Assembly (NCBI GenBank): GCA_002336895.1
Contig: DDFC01000035.1
Location: 133,741-197,740, forward strand
Reading direction: 5' to 3'
Length of the DNA: 64,000 bases
Origin: Verrucomicrobiaceae bacterium UBA1938
GTDB lineage: Bacteria; Verrucomicrobiota; Verrucomicrobiia; Verrucomicrobiales; Verrucomicrobiaceae
Shown: in pieces, positions 36,201 through 45,084 of the stretch
Layout: the number at the start of each line of letters is the position of its first letter
Position numbering within the stretch: the stretch's first letter is position 1
Made by a program: the position numbers and the translations under genes
The notes under the pieces: generated by a model
The model's input: the letters and a program-made list of their open reading frames with translations, nothing else
The model's database searches: none
What the model was told of the DNA's origin: nothing

Positions 36201-39200
36201 GGCTGGCTGCAGCGAACGTGGCGGAACTGTGGATCTCGAATGATGCCGAGCCAGTGAACAAGGTGCGAAGGGCCTATGTCACCTCAGGCACCTCCACGCG
36301 GACCTGGAACACAGCGACAAGCCAGAAATCCGGCTGGCTTTCGCTGACAGCAGGGCAGGCCTACTACATCGAGGTGCTGCACAACACCGGAGCCAGCGGA
36401 GCCGCCAACAACCTTTCGGTGGGGTGGTATCTGGATCCGACTGGAAACTCCGCCGCGATCGCCAATGGCAGCGGACCGGCAGCGGCAACGACGGGCGGGG
36501 TGATACCGGGCTTTGTGCTCTCGCCATGGGACAATCCGCCGACGACGGCCACGCCGGGAACGCTGTACATCACGAACCTCCAGGGAGCAGCGGGACTGAC
36601 AGGCATCACCGGCAGCGGCGGCGCCTTCATCCGGGTGAGTGGATCGACGGGGGTGGTGCATCTGAACTATGCGGGCCTGACGTCTGGCAGCACGTCTCGA
36701 CAAATCTTTGCCGCGCAGACTGGAGGCAACCCGCCGGTCATGCTGTTTGATTTTGACGCGCAGGACCGCGACTACCCCACACAGCGTACGTCTGACGGCG
36801 GCTATACCTGGAACATGCAGGCATCAGACCTCACGGCGCTGGCGAATGGAACTGTGTTTGTGAGCATCGGCACCGTGAACAACCCCGGAGGCGAGCTGTC
36901 TGGGACTTTTGGAGCGGTTCCGGGCTCCCAAACGGCGCCACCACTGCCCAGCAATCCCTCCTGGACGGACGACCACACCACAGATGCCGGTGCCACCAGA
37001 TTCCTCACACAGGCCACGTTTGGCCCGGGCCCAACCGACATCAGCTACGTGCAATCAAACGGATACCGGAACTGGATTGAAAACCAGTTTGGCCTGAGCG
37101 CGACCCGCAACGTGCCCTACATCCTGGCCAACCTGAGCAACGACCCGCAGAACCCCTACCCGAGCTCACTGTTCTTCAACTCGTGGTGGAAAAACTCGGT
37201 CACTGCATCGGATCAGCTGCGGCAGCGTGTGGCCTTTGCCCTGAGTGAGATTCTTGTCGTGTCTGACGTCGGGCCACTGAACAACAACGGCCGCATCCTG
37301 GCAGACTACTATGACAATCTGGTGGATTCGTGCTTTGGGAACTACCGGGACATCCTGAAGCAGGTGACGCTAACGCCGGCGATGGGCCTGTATCTGGACA
37401 TGCTGCAGAACGACATCGGCAATGACTCCACGGGCATTCATCCGAATGAGAACTATGCCCGCGAGATCATGCAGCTCTTTTCCATCGGCCTCTACCGCCT
37501 GTGGCCGGACGGCTCTCTCATCCTGGACTCCAGCGGGAACGCGGTGCCGACCTATGATCAGTCTGTGATCACGGGCATGGCGCGCGTCTTCACCGGCTGG
37601 ACGTGGGGACAGGCCATGAGCGGAGGAAGGCTGCCGACGGCCTTCTACCCCAGCAGCAACTACCTTGACCCGATGGTGCTCGTGCCTTCGCACCATGAAC
37701 CGGGGAAAAAGATCCTGCTCGACAACGTGGTGCTGCCGCCTGCGGCCGTCACATTTGTGAATGATTATTCGAAGGATCCAAACCCCAACCCGATCACGAT
37801 CCAGTCCACTGATCCGGTGCTGGGAGCCGGAAATCTGGTCTCCACCACGATCACCAACTCCTATGACCTGAACGGCCTGCGTGATCTGGAGGCGGCTCTG
37901 GACAGCATCATCAACAACTCCGCGATCGGCCCCTACATCTGCCGACAGCTCATCCAGCGCCTCGTCACCAGCAATCCGAAGCCCGAGTATGTGCACCGAG
38001 TGGTGCGTGCATTCAATGGCGAGCGCAATGTGGACGGCGTGGCGACCGGAGTGCGCGGGGACATGAAGGAAGTCATCCGAGCCATCCTGCTCGACTACGA
38101 AGCGCGCAGCACCACTGCGGCGGCGGACGTGGGCTTTGGCAAACAGCGGGAGCCGCTGCTGCGCCTGACCGGGCCTGCACGCACCTTCCCTGCCACGGGT
38201 TTCCCCGGCTCCAGCTACCGTCAAATTGGCTACCAGCAGATTCTCATCACAACCCCCACGGCGCACAAGCTGACGAACGGGGACACTGTTTTCCTGGACA
38301 CATTTGACATCACCAACGGTCCGACAGCTTATCTGCCCAGCGTAGGCAGCTACAGCGTGGCCAACACCACGCCAAGCTACAGCACCGTCAGTTCCACTGG
38401 GGTCGTCACAGTAAACTCTCCTGGGTTCCAGGCAGGTGACACGGTGACGATGCAGTTCACCTCGGGCACGCTGGGCAGCACTTCGCCCTACAACACTGTG
38501 AGCAGTTATACGGTGGCCAGTGCAACGGCGACCGCCTTCACAATCAACATCGGCGCCAACAGCGTGAGCGGCAACCCCTCTGGCAACGCCTTCCTGCCGA
38601 ACAATTTCACCGTCAACACCACCGGCATCAGCACGCCGAGCTACAATGGGGTGAACAACACAGTCACCATCACCGCCACAGGTTATATTGCGGGACACCA
38701 ACTGTATGTGAAATTTTACAGCGGCCCCCTGGCAGGAGCGGGCTACGATGGTGTCTATACGATCGCCTCGGCGACATCCAGCAACTTCACCATCACTCTG
38801 ACAGGCAGCCCACCGGCGACGAGCAGCGGGACGGCCTACATTCCGAGATTCACAGGCGGCTACAACATCACCACAGCCAGCAACGTCTCGACGATCAGTC
38901 TTCAGACCAACGGCAACCACAATCTCAGCGTGGGCGACTCTGTGTGGATCGACATTCTGGTGGGCAACAGCCCCACGGCCGCGCCAAGCCAGGTGTACAC
39001 CGTGGCCAGCGTGCCGCGCCCCAACCAGTTTACCGTGACGATAACCCCGGCCGTGACGAATGGCTCGCAGAGCACCTCCGGGCAGGCCGTGTATCCTTTG
39101 TCGGCGGCCCAGTGGACACGTTCAGGCGGCTGCACAGTTCAGTTTGGCACGTGGAACATGGGCTACAGCCAGAATGACCTGACGCAGACACCGCTGGCGT

Positions 39201-39649
39201 CGACCACGGTCTTCAACTTCTTCTATCCGGACTATCATTACCCAGGCGCCATGGCCAGCGCAGGAATGACGGTGCCGGAGTTCCAGCTGACCAATGACTC
39301 CAACACGATGAATCTCACCAATGCGATCACGGGTGGATTTCTCAGCGGCGGCAACACCTATGGCTTCCAGAGCTTCCGCAGCGGGGGCGGGTCGATCCCG
39401 ATGAACATCAGCTCGTACATGACTGCGGGGCAGACCAGTGACGCCGCCATTCCCACGCTGGTGGACACACTGGCCACGCGACTGATCGGAGGTCCGCTGA
39501 ACACGGCTGCACGGACGGCCATCGTCACCTATGTGGCCAACACGAGCAACTTCCCGTACACCACCCCAACCACGACACAGATGCGTGATCGAGTGCGAGC
39601 GATCATTCACCTCATCGTCACCTCCGCGGAATACGCGATCCAGAAGTAA
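33245..39649 (+). CDS. 2134-residue secreted multidomain DUF1800 protein
   Basis: A signal-peptide-like start is followed by a calcium-binding-type 'DDDGDGMTNNAEITAGTNP' (residues 64-82). A Calx-beta-like domain lies at about 235-300. Two PA14-like domains follow (about 335-570, 'NYSVAWDGYLAPSTAGTYVF', and 585-830, 'YFCSRWTGQMLPQYSETYTM'). Next are a putative Ig domain (about 840-920), a third PA14-like domain (about 925-1090) and a CHRD-like domain (about 1105-1225). DUF1800 begins at about 1243 ('ATRFLTQATFGPG'), continues with 'RQRVAFALSEILVVSD' and 'HPNENYAREIMQLFSIGLY' to about 1640, and resumes at about 1955-2134. The break holds four related beta modules. DUF1800 function is unknown; such genes sit beside DUF1501 genes, as here. 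It is probably a large exported or surface protein. Confidence 0.88.
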   Translation: MSFFAPRPVRRGQWLALILITGLYSASGILCWGAPDMNITKAVWKSVYGVTDAQINDAAWLARDDDGDGMTNNAEITAGTNPFQAGSILKISSMSMPNPTTINMSIPTQAGKLYVLQSTNNLVSTNWSALTPNVQVVGNGSTQTLSAPATGASTFYRVLVQDVDSSGDQVSDWAKNLLGYAAGTPIGSQSSYDHTTLATNLLSQNVVSLTATDSSTTQPSDEFTPAGDVGIITVSRSGYNLLQPITVPLSKSGSAVEGVDYASIPSTVTFPAGVNSVDMKITPLYNASRLTSCAVILTAGAPGSAGAVGNYTLSTRSISAGVTINPSGNPTGTGLTGNYYVGANSTYGSNVNFGGNGATYTFTKSTATTGSAVITYTGTTGFSTTSPNNRVNLTFTAGALSGGTYDGIKTISGVSGQTITVAITGAAVPNSQASSTACVLNPPVVTRLDPTVAFSWLYGTPNGTNLVAADNYSVAWDGYLAPSTAGTYVFQLDADDKARVLLDTGAGLVQILENGWDTTATGAFKQSGQFSLSIPAAPANRYHIRVEFVETTGNAKCKFQWQINGGSFANIPSGNIYTNNTGSTAGWAASYYANTTLTAPAAGTQTDSAITNGNNGDWGAGSPDPLIYHNYFCSRWTGQMLPQYSETYTMVVNADDTAKLWINGQPMTLRRLTNDNPTVAYTYTQNSSTNGSIVLPYTSAAINVGDVIPLKFTTGNLSASYNISLPYTVTAVTTGTNCTFAITGTSLPASGTGNSSVDTTNLPVDWSVYTGADRYATIALQAGVLYDIKLETCELTGGAGATLSWFSPSQSKQAIPTARLFPTMTGQTPRAGDPPAGPPAITSATNLVTMLNSGSPFSLTLTASNGAGGFTASGLPSWLTLSNGVLSGTPTQAGVYQFTVTATNAAGSTSAVITVQVEDSGGQFTRELWTTGVAGAALGDVPWGTPPTTTNTISNAEDNTTTYGANTGERLRGYFTPSATGNYYFWLAAANVAELWISNDAEPVNKVRRAYVTSGTSTRTWNTATSQKSGWLSLTAGQAYYIEVLHNTGASGAANNLSVGWYLDPTGNSAAIANGSGPAAATTGGVIPGFVLSPWDNPPTTATPGTLYITNLQGAAGLTGITGSGGAFIRVSGSTGVVHLNYAGLTSGSTSRQIFAAQTGGNPPVMLFDFDAQDRDYPTQRTSDGGYTWNMQASDLTALANGTVFVSIGTVNNPGGELSGTFGAVPGSQTAPPLPSNPSWTDDHTTDAGATRFLTQATFGPGPTDISYVQSNGYRNWIENQFGLSATRNVPYILANLSNDPQNPYPSSLFFNSWWKNSVTASDQLRQRVAFALSEILVVSDVGPLNNNGRILADYYDNLVDSCFGNYRDILKQVTLTPAMGLYLDMLQNDIGNDSTGIHPNENYAREIMQLFSIGLYRLWPDGSLILDSSGNAVPTYDQSVITGMARVFTGWTWGQAMSGGRLPTAFYPSSNYLDPMVLVPSHHEPGKKILLDNVVLPPAAVTFVNDYSKDPNPNPITIQSTDPVLGAGNLVSTTITNSYDLNGLRDLEAALDSIINNSAIGPYICRQLIQRLVTSNPKPEYVHRVVRAFNGERNVDGVATGVRGDMKEVIRAILLDYEARSTTAAADVGFGKQREPLLRLTGPARTFPATGFPGSSYRQIGYQQILITTPTAHKLTNGDTVFLDTFDITNGPTAYLPSVGSYSVANTTPSYSTVSSTGVVTVNSPGFQAGDTVTMQFTSGTLGSTSPYNTVSSYTVASATATAFTINIGANSVSGNPSGNAFLPNNFTVNTTGISTPSYNGVNNTVTITATGYIAGHQLYVKFYSGPLAGAGYDGVYTIASATSSNFTITLTGSPPATSSGTAYIPRFTGGYNITTASNVSTISLQTNGNHNLSVGDSVWIDILVGNSPTAAPSQVYTVASVPRPNQFTVTITPAVTNGSQSTSGQAVYPLSAAQWTRSGGCTVQFGTWNMGYSQNDLTQTPLASTTVFNFFYPDYHYPGAMASAGMTVPEFQLTNDSNTMNLTNAITGGFLSGGNTYGFQSFRSGGGSIPMNISSYMTAGQTSDAAIPTLVDTLATRLIGGPLNTAARTAIVTYVANTSNFPYTTPTTTQMRDRVRAIIHLIVTSAEYAIQK

Positions 39650-39655
39650 ACCTGT

Positions 39656-41209
39656 ATGAACAAGCCACTTCACGCCCCCTTCATTCCGCGCCGCAGGTTT
39701 CTGCAGCGCTACATTCCGGCAGCCATCGGCCTTGGCGCCCTGGGCAATTCGCTCCGAGACCTCAAGCTCATGGGGTCAGCGATGGCGGCGGGTTCATTCT
39801 CCGACTACAAGGCTCTCATTTGCGTCTTCCTCAACGGAGGAAATGACTCCAACAACCTGATCATACCCACGCTGGCGGCAGACTGGGCGAACTACAGCGC
39901 TGTGCGCGGCACACCGCTGGCCATTCCGAACACTGATGGCAGCGGAGCAACTGCGCTGGCTCTCAACTCCCGCAATGGAACCAACGGCTACCCCGCCAGC
40001 GACGGACGCACCTATGGCTTCCACCCTGCGATGGCGGAGCTGGCCACTCACTTTAACAACGGCATTGTGGCTCCGGTGTTTAATCTGGGCACGCTGAGCT
40101 TTCCGCTGACGAAAGCACAGTACACCGGCAAGTCGGTGCCCAAGCCACCGCAGCTCTTTTCACACAGCGACCAGCAGACGCAGTGGCAGACCTCGCTGCC
40201 GGACCAGCCCTCCATCAGCGGCTGGGCAGGACGACTGGCCGATCTGTTTTCCTCGCCGCCAGATGTGAACTCGGGGGGGCAGGTGTCGATGGCGGTGACC
40301 GTGGCCGGGTCCAACATCTTTGAAGTAGGCACGCAGAACTATGCCCCCCAGTACGCAATCACCACGAGCGGAGCGGTGCAGCTGAGCAGTGTGAGCGGGG
40401 CAAGGCAAACAGCGCTGCAGTCCATCCTGAACGCCGACAAGCTCTCGGCCGACCTGCAGACCAAGGCGTATGCGGGCGTGCTGGATCACGCCATCAGCGA
40501 GGCCAACATTCTCAGCACGGCTCTCAGCGCACAGGGGACTCCGACGTGGTTCGGCCGCTTCCCGACAACGGTCACGACGCCCAATGGCGGCTCCACCTTC
40601 ACTTCATCCCTGATGTCCCAGATGAAGATGGTGGTGAGGCTGATCGAACTGGGCAGCAAGTCGGTGGCCAGCGGCGGGCTGGGGATGAAGCGGCAGGTTT
40701 TCTTCATCCAGGTGGGAGGATACGACACCCATACCAACCAGACGAACAACGCCGGCCAGAGCACCACCAACAACGCCAATGTCGTCATCGGCGCGCAGGC
40801 CAACCTGCTGGCGGAACTGAGCAAGACGCTCAATGCGCTGATTCTCTCGTTGCAGGACATCGACACCCTGCGTGGAGGCGGCTCCAACCTGATGAGCTCT
40901 GTCACGGCATTCACAGCGAGCGACTTTGCGCGCACCTTTCCCACCAACGGCTCCGGGAGCGACCATGGCTGGGGCGGGCACCATCTCGTCATCGGCGGCG
41001 CGGTGAAAGGCGGCGCGACGTATGGCAAGTTTCCCACGCTGGCGGTGAACGGGCCGGATGACACGGGGATCGGGCGGTGGATTCCGACCACGTCCGTGGA
41101 TCAATACTCGGCCACGCTTGCTTCGTGGTTTGGGGTGGATTCGTCGAATCTCAGCACCATTTTCCCCAATCTCGGCCGTTTCTCATCTTCCAATCTCGGC
41201 TTCCTCTGA
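39656..41209 (+). CDS. DUF1501 protein with twin-arginine signal
   Basis: The 517-residue protein starts six bases after the DUF1800 gene. Residues 12-40 form a twin-arginine-type signal 'PRRRFLQRYIPAAIGLGALG', so it is probably exported folded. The body is the DUF1501 domain, related to the alkaline-phosphatase/sulfatase superfamily: 'ALICVFLNGGNDSNNLIIP' near the start, 'FHPAMAELATHFNNGIVAPV', 'LFSHSDQQTQWQT', 'QVFFIQVGGYDTHTNQ' and 'DHGWGGHHLVIGG' near the end. The Asp and His residues in these phrases would form the metal site. DUF1501 and DUF1800 genes are regularly adjacent in PVC bacteria and Proteobacteria, and the products probably act together outside the cytoplasm. The reaction is unknown. 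Confidence 0.9.
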   Translation: MNKPLHAPFIPRRRFLQRYIPAAIGLGALGNSLRDLKLMGSAMAAGSFSDYKALICVFLNGGNDSNNLIIPTLAADWANYSAVRGTPLAIPNTDGSGATALALNSRNGTNGYPASDGRTYGFHPAMAELATHFNNGIVAPVFNLGTLSFPLTKAQYTGKSVPKPPQLFSHSDQQTQWQTSLPDQPSISGWAGRLADLFSSPPDVNSGGQVSMAVTVAGSNIFEVGTQNYAPQYAITTSGAVQLSSVSGARQTALQSILNADKLSADLQTKAYAGVLDHAISEANILSTALSAQGTPTWFGRFPTTVTTPNGGSTFTSSLMSQMKMVVRLIELGSKSVASGGLGMKRQVFFIQVGGYDTHTNQTNNAGQSTTNNANVVIGAQANLLAELSKTLNALILSLQDIDTLRGGGSNLMSSVTAFTASDFARTFPTNGSGSDHGWGGHHLVIGGAVKGGATYGKFPTLAVNGPDDTGIGRWIPTTSVDQYSATLASWFGVDSSNLSTIFPNLGRFSSSNLGFL

Positions 41210-41236
41210 AGCGCCCAGGATGGAAACACTGCATTC

Positions 41237-41719
41237 ATGATGAACCGATCCAAGGCGTATGGGGTCACAGGCGCGGTCGCGCTCCTAGCGGCCGTGGTCT
41301 GGTGGATGGCGGATGCCGACAGCCCGGCTGTGAAGAAAACCCCCGAGCCTGCTGAAGTGAAAACCAAAGCGGCCTCCGCACCACCGATGGCAGCAGCGAC
41401 GCCCGTGGTGGATGCGGGGTTCGAAAACGAAGCGGCAACCGATGTACTGCGCATCACACGACTGCTGAGAGACTACCGCAGCATTGCAGGAGACAACCCC
41501 ATCGGCTCGAATGCGGAGATCGTGCAGGCACTCTCTGGTGACAACCCCAAGCAGGCGAAGATCCTGCCTGAAGATCTGCCGCTCAATGGCAGCGGAGAAC
41601 TGGTGGACCGCTGGGGCACCGCCTATTTTTTCCACCAACTTTCCCGCAACAGCATGGAGATCCGCTCTGCAGGCCCGGACCGCCGCATGTGGACGAATGA
41701 TGACGTCTTCACACGCTGA
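41237..41719 (+). CDS. membrane-anchored pseudopilin-like protein
   Basis: The 160-residue protein has an N-terminal membrane segment 'YGVTGAVALLAAVVWWM' (residues 8-24), a Pro/Ala/Lys-rich linker (28-60) and a compact C-terminal domain. The end, 'SGELVDRWGTAYFFHQ' followed by 'EIRSAGPDRRMWTNDD', matches the C-terminal region of type II secretion pseudopilins such as GspG, where 'DPWG-x-Y' and a 'SxGxDG...DD' loop bind calcium. It lacks the GFTLIE prepilin cleavage motif, so it is probably a standalone anchored domain and not a true pilin. It follows the DUF1501 gene by 27 bases and may be in the same operon. Its end overlaps the convergent next gene by 11 bases. Confidence 0.72.
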   Translation: MMNRSKAYGVTGAVALLAAVVWWMADADSPAVKKTPEPAEVKTKAASAPPMAAATPVVDAGFENEAATDVLRITRLLRDYRSIAGDNPIGSNAEIVQALSGDNPKQAKILPEDLPLNGSGELVDRWGTAYFFHQLSRNSMEIRSAGPDRRMWTNDDVFTR

Positions 41720-42485
41720 AACCCACGCGTGATCTGCGGCGGCAGGCCAATGCAACCGACATCCCCGTGAAGAGAAGCAGAGTTTTACCAGGCTCAGGAG
41801 CCGACTGAAAAGTCACGGTCAGCGTGGGTGCTGGAATGCTGCCTCCTGGCTGCTCACCGGAGGCAAAGCGCCGCGCGGTGCCAGCCACGTTTTCACTCTC
41901 GCTGATGAGAACAAACCCATAATTCGACGTGGGCGAGCCCAGCCATGACTGCACGTCGCTGACGAGCTCAGGCGAGGAGCCCCAGAGATAGAGCCCCACG
42001 TCTCCCACCGAAGTGGTGGCACTGGGAGTGCTGGCAAAGTCCGTGCCGATCTGGCCGCCCGGAGTGGCCCAGTTGTCGCCACCCGTCACATTGTAGTGAA
42101 GGTCATTCCAGGTGGTGTCCCCGGTGGCGGCGGGAGAGCCTGTGACAGCGCCGCCGGAACCCTCGGTCCAGCTTTGCAGCACACGGTAGAGACTGAAATC
42201 TGAATTGACCGGTCCGCCATGCTGATCGGGATCCGGACGGCGGGTGACATAGAGAGCGACCTGCACGGAGGTGACAATCGCATCCGCCGGGATGCCGCTG
42301 AGGTCGAAATTGAACAACGCGCGCGAGTTTGAAAACTGCTGATTGGTGCCGGAGACAAGTGTGGTGCCGCCCAGATTGTAGTCAGGGTGATTCTGATAAA
42401 TGGAAGTGTCTGCCGCCGCTGTCGTGACAAAGGTGGCGCTGAACGCCGGCAAGGCATGCATGACCAGCAGCACCAGGGCTGGCAT
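41709..42485 (-). CDS. PEP-CTERM-type exported protein with a DNRLRE domain
   Basis: The 258-residue protein starts at the ATG at 42485 with a signal peptide (MPALVLLVMHALPAFSA). The bulk is a DNRLRE-type beta domain (about 20-225): it opens 'TAAADTSIYQNHPDYNLGG', continues 'RALFNFDLSGIPADAIV' and includes 'VSDVQSWLGSPTSNYGFVL'. The C-terminus 'APEPGKTLLLFTGMSVALACRRR' is a PEP-CTERM sorting signal: Pro-Glu-Pro, a membrane segment and an Arg cluster. That predicts processing by an exosortase, which is not in this window. The same DNRLRE domain is found in the adjacent sugar dehydrogenase, so the two proteins may be attached to similar structures. Upstream in-frame starts exist but would spoil the signal peptide. 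Confidence 0.8.
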   Translation of the reverse strand: MPALVLLVMHALPAFSATFVTTAAADTSIYQNHPDYNLGGTTLVSGTNQQFSNSRALFNFDLSGIPADAIVTSVQVALYVTRRPDPDQHGGPVNSDFSLYRVLQSWTEGSGGAVTGSPAATGDTTWNDLHYNVTGGDNWATPGGQIGTDFASTPSATTSVGDVGLYLWGSSPELVSDVQSWLGSPTSNYGFVLISESENVAGTARRFASGEQPGGSIPAPTLTVTFQSAPEPGKTLLLFTGMSVALACRRRSRVGFSV

Positions 42486-42579
42486 GACAAAACGCGTCTG
42501 GATGGAATTTGTGTGGCGCACAGCAGCTACTAAAAAGGAGGATAGGGTGGGCGCATGGCCTATCAACGCGAAATCGGGG

Positions 42580-45084
42580 TTATTGTGCGGCGCGTGTGAC
42601 CCGGAGCCTGGCAAAGCGACGGGGATTGCTGCCCAGGGTTTCTACAGTGATAACGTTTTTGACCGGGGATTCGCCCGGTGCATCGGATTCGGAAACAAAG
42701 CCGGTTCCAGCAGGAGCCCCACCCGCCGAGCTTTGCGTGATGGTGGTCCATGTCACGAGATCGTCGCTGGTCTGCATCTGGTAAGTGAGATCAGTGGCAC
42801 GCGGATCCCGGCGAAAGGTGAGAGTGAAGGTGGTGCTGCCACCAGTCGTGCTGACACCAGACTGCAGGCCTGGACTGATGCTGTTGGTGCTGAGCGGAGA
42901 AAACGCAAAGGCGTATTCAACCAGATTCGCTATGCCATCACTGTCAGGATCCGCGTTGTCATCCACATACGTTCCAGGTGTCGGATAGTACTGCCTGAGC
43001 CAGGTGTCTCGCCGACTGAGAGGGGGATTTACAGGATTGTAGCTGACGACCAGCTTTGGCTGCAAGGAGGCCGTGCCCTCCCGACTGGTGAAAACGCGAG
43101 CGGTGGAACTGGTGCTTTCATCTCCCACCAGAATCCAGCCGAAGTTGTTTGCCGGCGTGCCAAACCAGCTCTGCACGTCCGCCCCCATCTGCTGAGAGCT
43201 CCACGTGTAAGCACCCAGGGTGGTTCCCACCGTGTTGGTGGCTGATGCGGTGGCACCGAAGACGCCACCTGCCGTGGCCCAGTTGATCGAACTGGTGGCA
43301 TCAAAGAAGCGGGCGGACCAAGTAGCATCCCCCGTCGTCGCGGAGGTGCCGCTCCCGCCGCCGCCGCCGGCCAAAGAGGTGGCCTCCCCCCAGCTCGCGC
43401 TCAGCGGATAGAGCGACATCGTGGCTGCCGGGTGGCCGGGATTGCTGGCCGCATTTTTCAGATTCAAGGTCAGAGAAGCCGATGTGACCTGGGCACCTGC
43501 AGGCAGGCCGGACACGACATCGAAAGACAGCAACGCACGGCGTGGCGCCGTATTGGCGTTGTTGCCAGCGTAGAGATCCCCCAGCGCATTGCTGTTGCCG
43601 GGAAAGTCCGAGTAGATCGAATTGTCATGCACGGGATTCAATGTGGCCGTGGAAACCTGCGCCTGAACGACCTTGTAGATGGCACCGGTGGGCTTGCTGC
43701 CGGAGTCGAGCTCAAAGGGGCCGCGTGTGACTTTGGTGGCGACGTAAAGCTCGCCTGACTCATCGCGGCCGAAAGCATAAACGCGGGTGGTGAGCGGATT
43801 GCCCCCTGCGATGACGAGTTTGCTAAATTTCCAAGTGCCGGAGCCAGGCGAAGTCCCCTCAATGCCGAGCAGCGTGCCATTGGCAGAGGCGATGGACTGG
43901 CTGTAGTCGCCAAAGACATATTTGCCCTGAAGCGCCGGGATGGCCGAGCCGCGGTAAACAAAACCGCCGATGATGGACGCACCGATCTGAGGCAGTGATG
44001 GCGAGCCTGTGACAACGCCAATGTGCGCATACTGAGCGATGGGCGCGATGAGCGGCAGGCCGCTGTTGGGCGCGGTGCCGTCGTGGGTCAGAGTCCCCTC
44101 CATGACACGCCAGCCATAATTGCCACCCGAGGTGATGATGTTCACCTCCTCCACTTTGTCCTGCCCTACATCGGCCTCAAACATGGTGCCGCTGCCGCCG
44201 GGGCCGTCATCAAAGGAAAAGCGCCAGGGATTGCGCAGGCCGAAGGCGTAGATCTCCTCGCGCACACCGCCGCCTGAGCCCACAAAAGGGTTGGTTGCGG
44301 GAATGCCGTACTGACCGCCGGGGCCAGTGTTCCCGAGGGGATCGATGCGCAGAATTTTTCCCAGCAGGCGCGTCTTGTCTTGCGCATTGCCCAGGCCACC
44401 TGAAGGCCCCGGGGAACTCGTGCCGCTGCCTCCGGTGTGACCGTCCTGATTATCATGCTGGCCACCGCCATCTCCGGCACTGATGTAGAGAAAACCATCC
44501 GGACCAAAGCGCAGCTGACCACCATTGTGATTTGCCTGCGGCTTGTCATAGGCCAGCACCACGCGCTCGGAGGTGATGTCCGCCGTATTGGGATCTGTCG
44601 CGGAGACGCTGAATTCGGAGATCGTGCTGCGGCAGTTCACCGGGTTGCTGCCGCTGGCCACATTGGGGGAGGGAGCGCTGTAGAAGATGTAGCATTTGCC
44701 AAAACCCGGTTTGGGCTGGCCGAGGCCGTCCAACTGATTGTAGTTCGGATGAAAAGCAATGCTCAGCAGCCCGCGCTCTTCGTAGCTAGTGCTCAGCGGG
44801 AAGAGGTAGGTGGTGGGCGCGCGTGGCACGAGCTTGGAGCGAACATCCAAGAAGGGCTGTGGCAGAAGCATGCCATCGCGAATGATGTAAACGATGCCTG
44901 ACTGGTCACAGACAAAGAGCCGACCCGATCCATCGCCTGCATTGGCGATGTCCGTGGGGGAAACGATCTGCTGCTGGCTGACTGCTTTGAGCGCGAGAGG
45001 TGGGAAATCCGCCCGTCCTGCGGTGGTCAGCAAACACAGGGCCAGCCACCAGACCAGAGAACGGGCAGATTTTCCTGAATTCAT
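42580..45084 (-). CDS. secreted PQQ-dependent sugar dehydrogenase with DNRLRE and C-terminal TSP3-like region
   Basis: The 834-residue protein has a signal peptide (about 1-25). A glucose/sorbosone dehydrogenase-type beta-propeller follows (about 30-480): 'LFVCDQSGIVYIIRDG', 'EERGLLSIAFHPNY', 'QANHNGGQLRFGPDGFLYISAGDGGG', 'GLRNPWRFSFD' and 'ADVGQDKVEEVNII'. The His in 'NHNGGQL' and the Arg in 'LRNPWRFS' are the PQQ-site residues in the family. A DNRLRE domain (about 490-690) and a linker 'DDNADPDSDGIANLVEYAF' with calcium-binding character lead to a C-terminal beta segment. The protein would oxidise sugars outside the cell using PQQ and calcium; no PQQ synthesis gene is seen here. Its ATG overlaps the purD stop codon as ATGA. 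Confidence 0.87.
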   Translation of the reverse strand: MNSGKSARSLVWWLALCLLTTAGRADFPPLALKAVSQQQIVSPTDIANAGDGSGRLFVCDQSGIVYIIRDGMLLPQPFLDVRSKLVPRAPTTYLFPLSTSYEERGLLSIAFHPNYNQLDGLGQPKPGFGKCYIFYSAPSPNVASGSNPVNCRSTISEFSVSATDPNTADITSERVVLAYDKPQANHNGGQLRFGPDGFLYISAGDGGGQHDNQDGHTGGSGTSSPGPSGGLGNAQDKTRLLGKILRIDPLGNTGPGGQYGIPATNPFVGSGGGVREEIYAFGLRNPWRFSFDDGPGGSGTMFEADVGQDKVEEVNIITSGGNYGWRVMEGTLTHDGTAPNSGLPLIAPIAQYAHIGVVTGSPSLPQIGASIIGGFVYRGSAIPALQGKYVFGDYSQSIASANGTLLGIEGTSPGSGTWKFSKLVIAGGNPLTTRVYAFGRDESGELYVATKVTRGPFELDSGSKPTGAIYKVVQAQVSTATLNPVHDNSIYSDFPGNSNALGDLYAGNNANTAPRRALLSFDVVSGLPAGAQVTSASLTLNLKNAASNPGHPAATMSLYPLSASWGEATSLAGGGGGSGTSATTGDATWSARFFDATSSINWATAGGVFGATASATNTVGTTLGAYTWSSQQMGADVQSWFGTPANNFGWILVGDESTSSTARVFTSREGTASLQPKLVVSYNPVNPPLSRRDTWLRQYYPTPGTYVDDNADPDSDGIANLVEYAFAFSPLSTNSISPGLQSGVSTTGGSTTFTLTFRRDPRATDLTYQMQTSDDLVTWTTITQSSAGGAPAGTGFVSESDAPGESPVKNVITVETLGSNPRRFARLRVTRAAQ

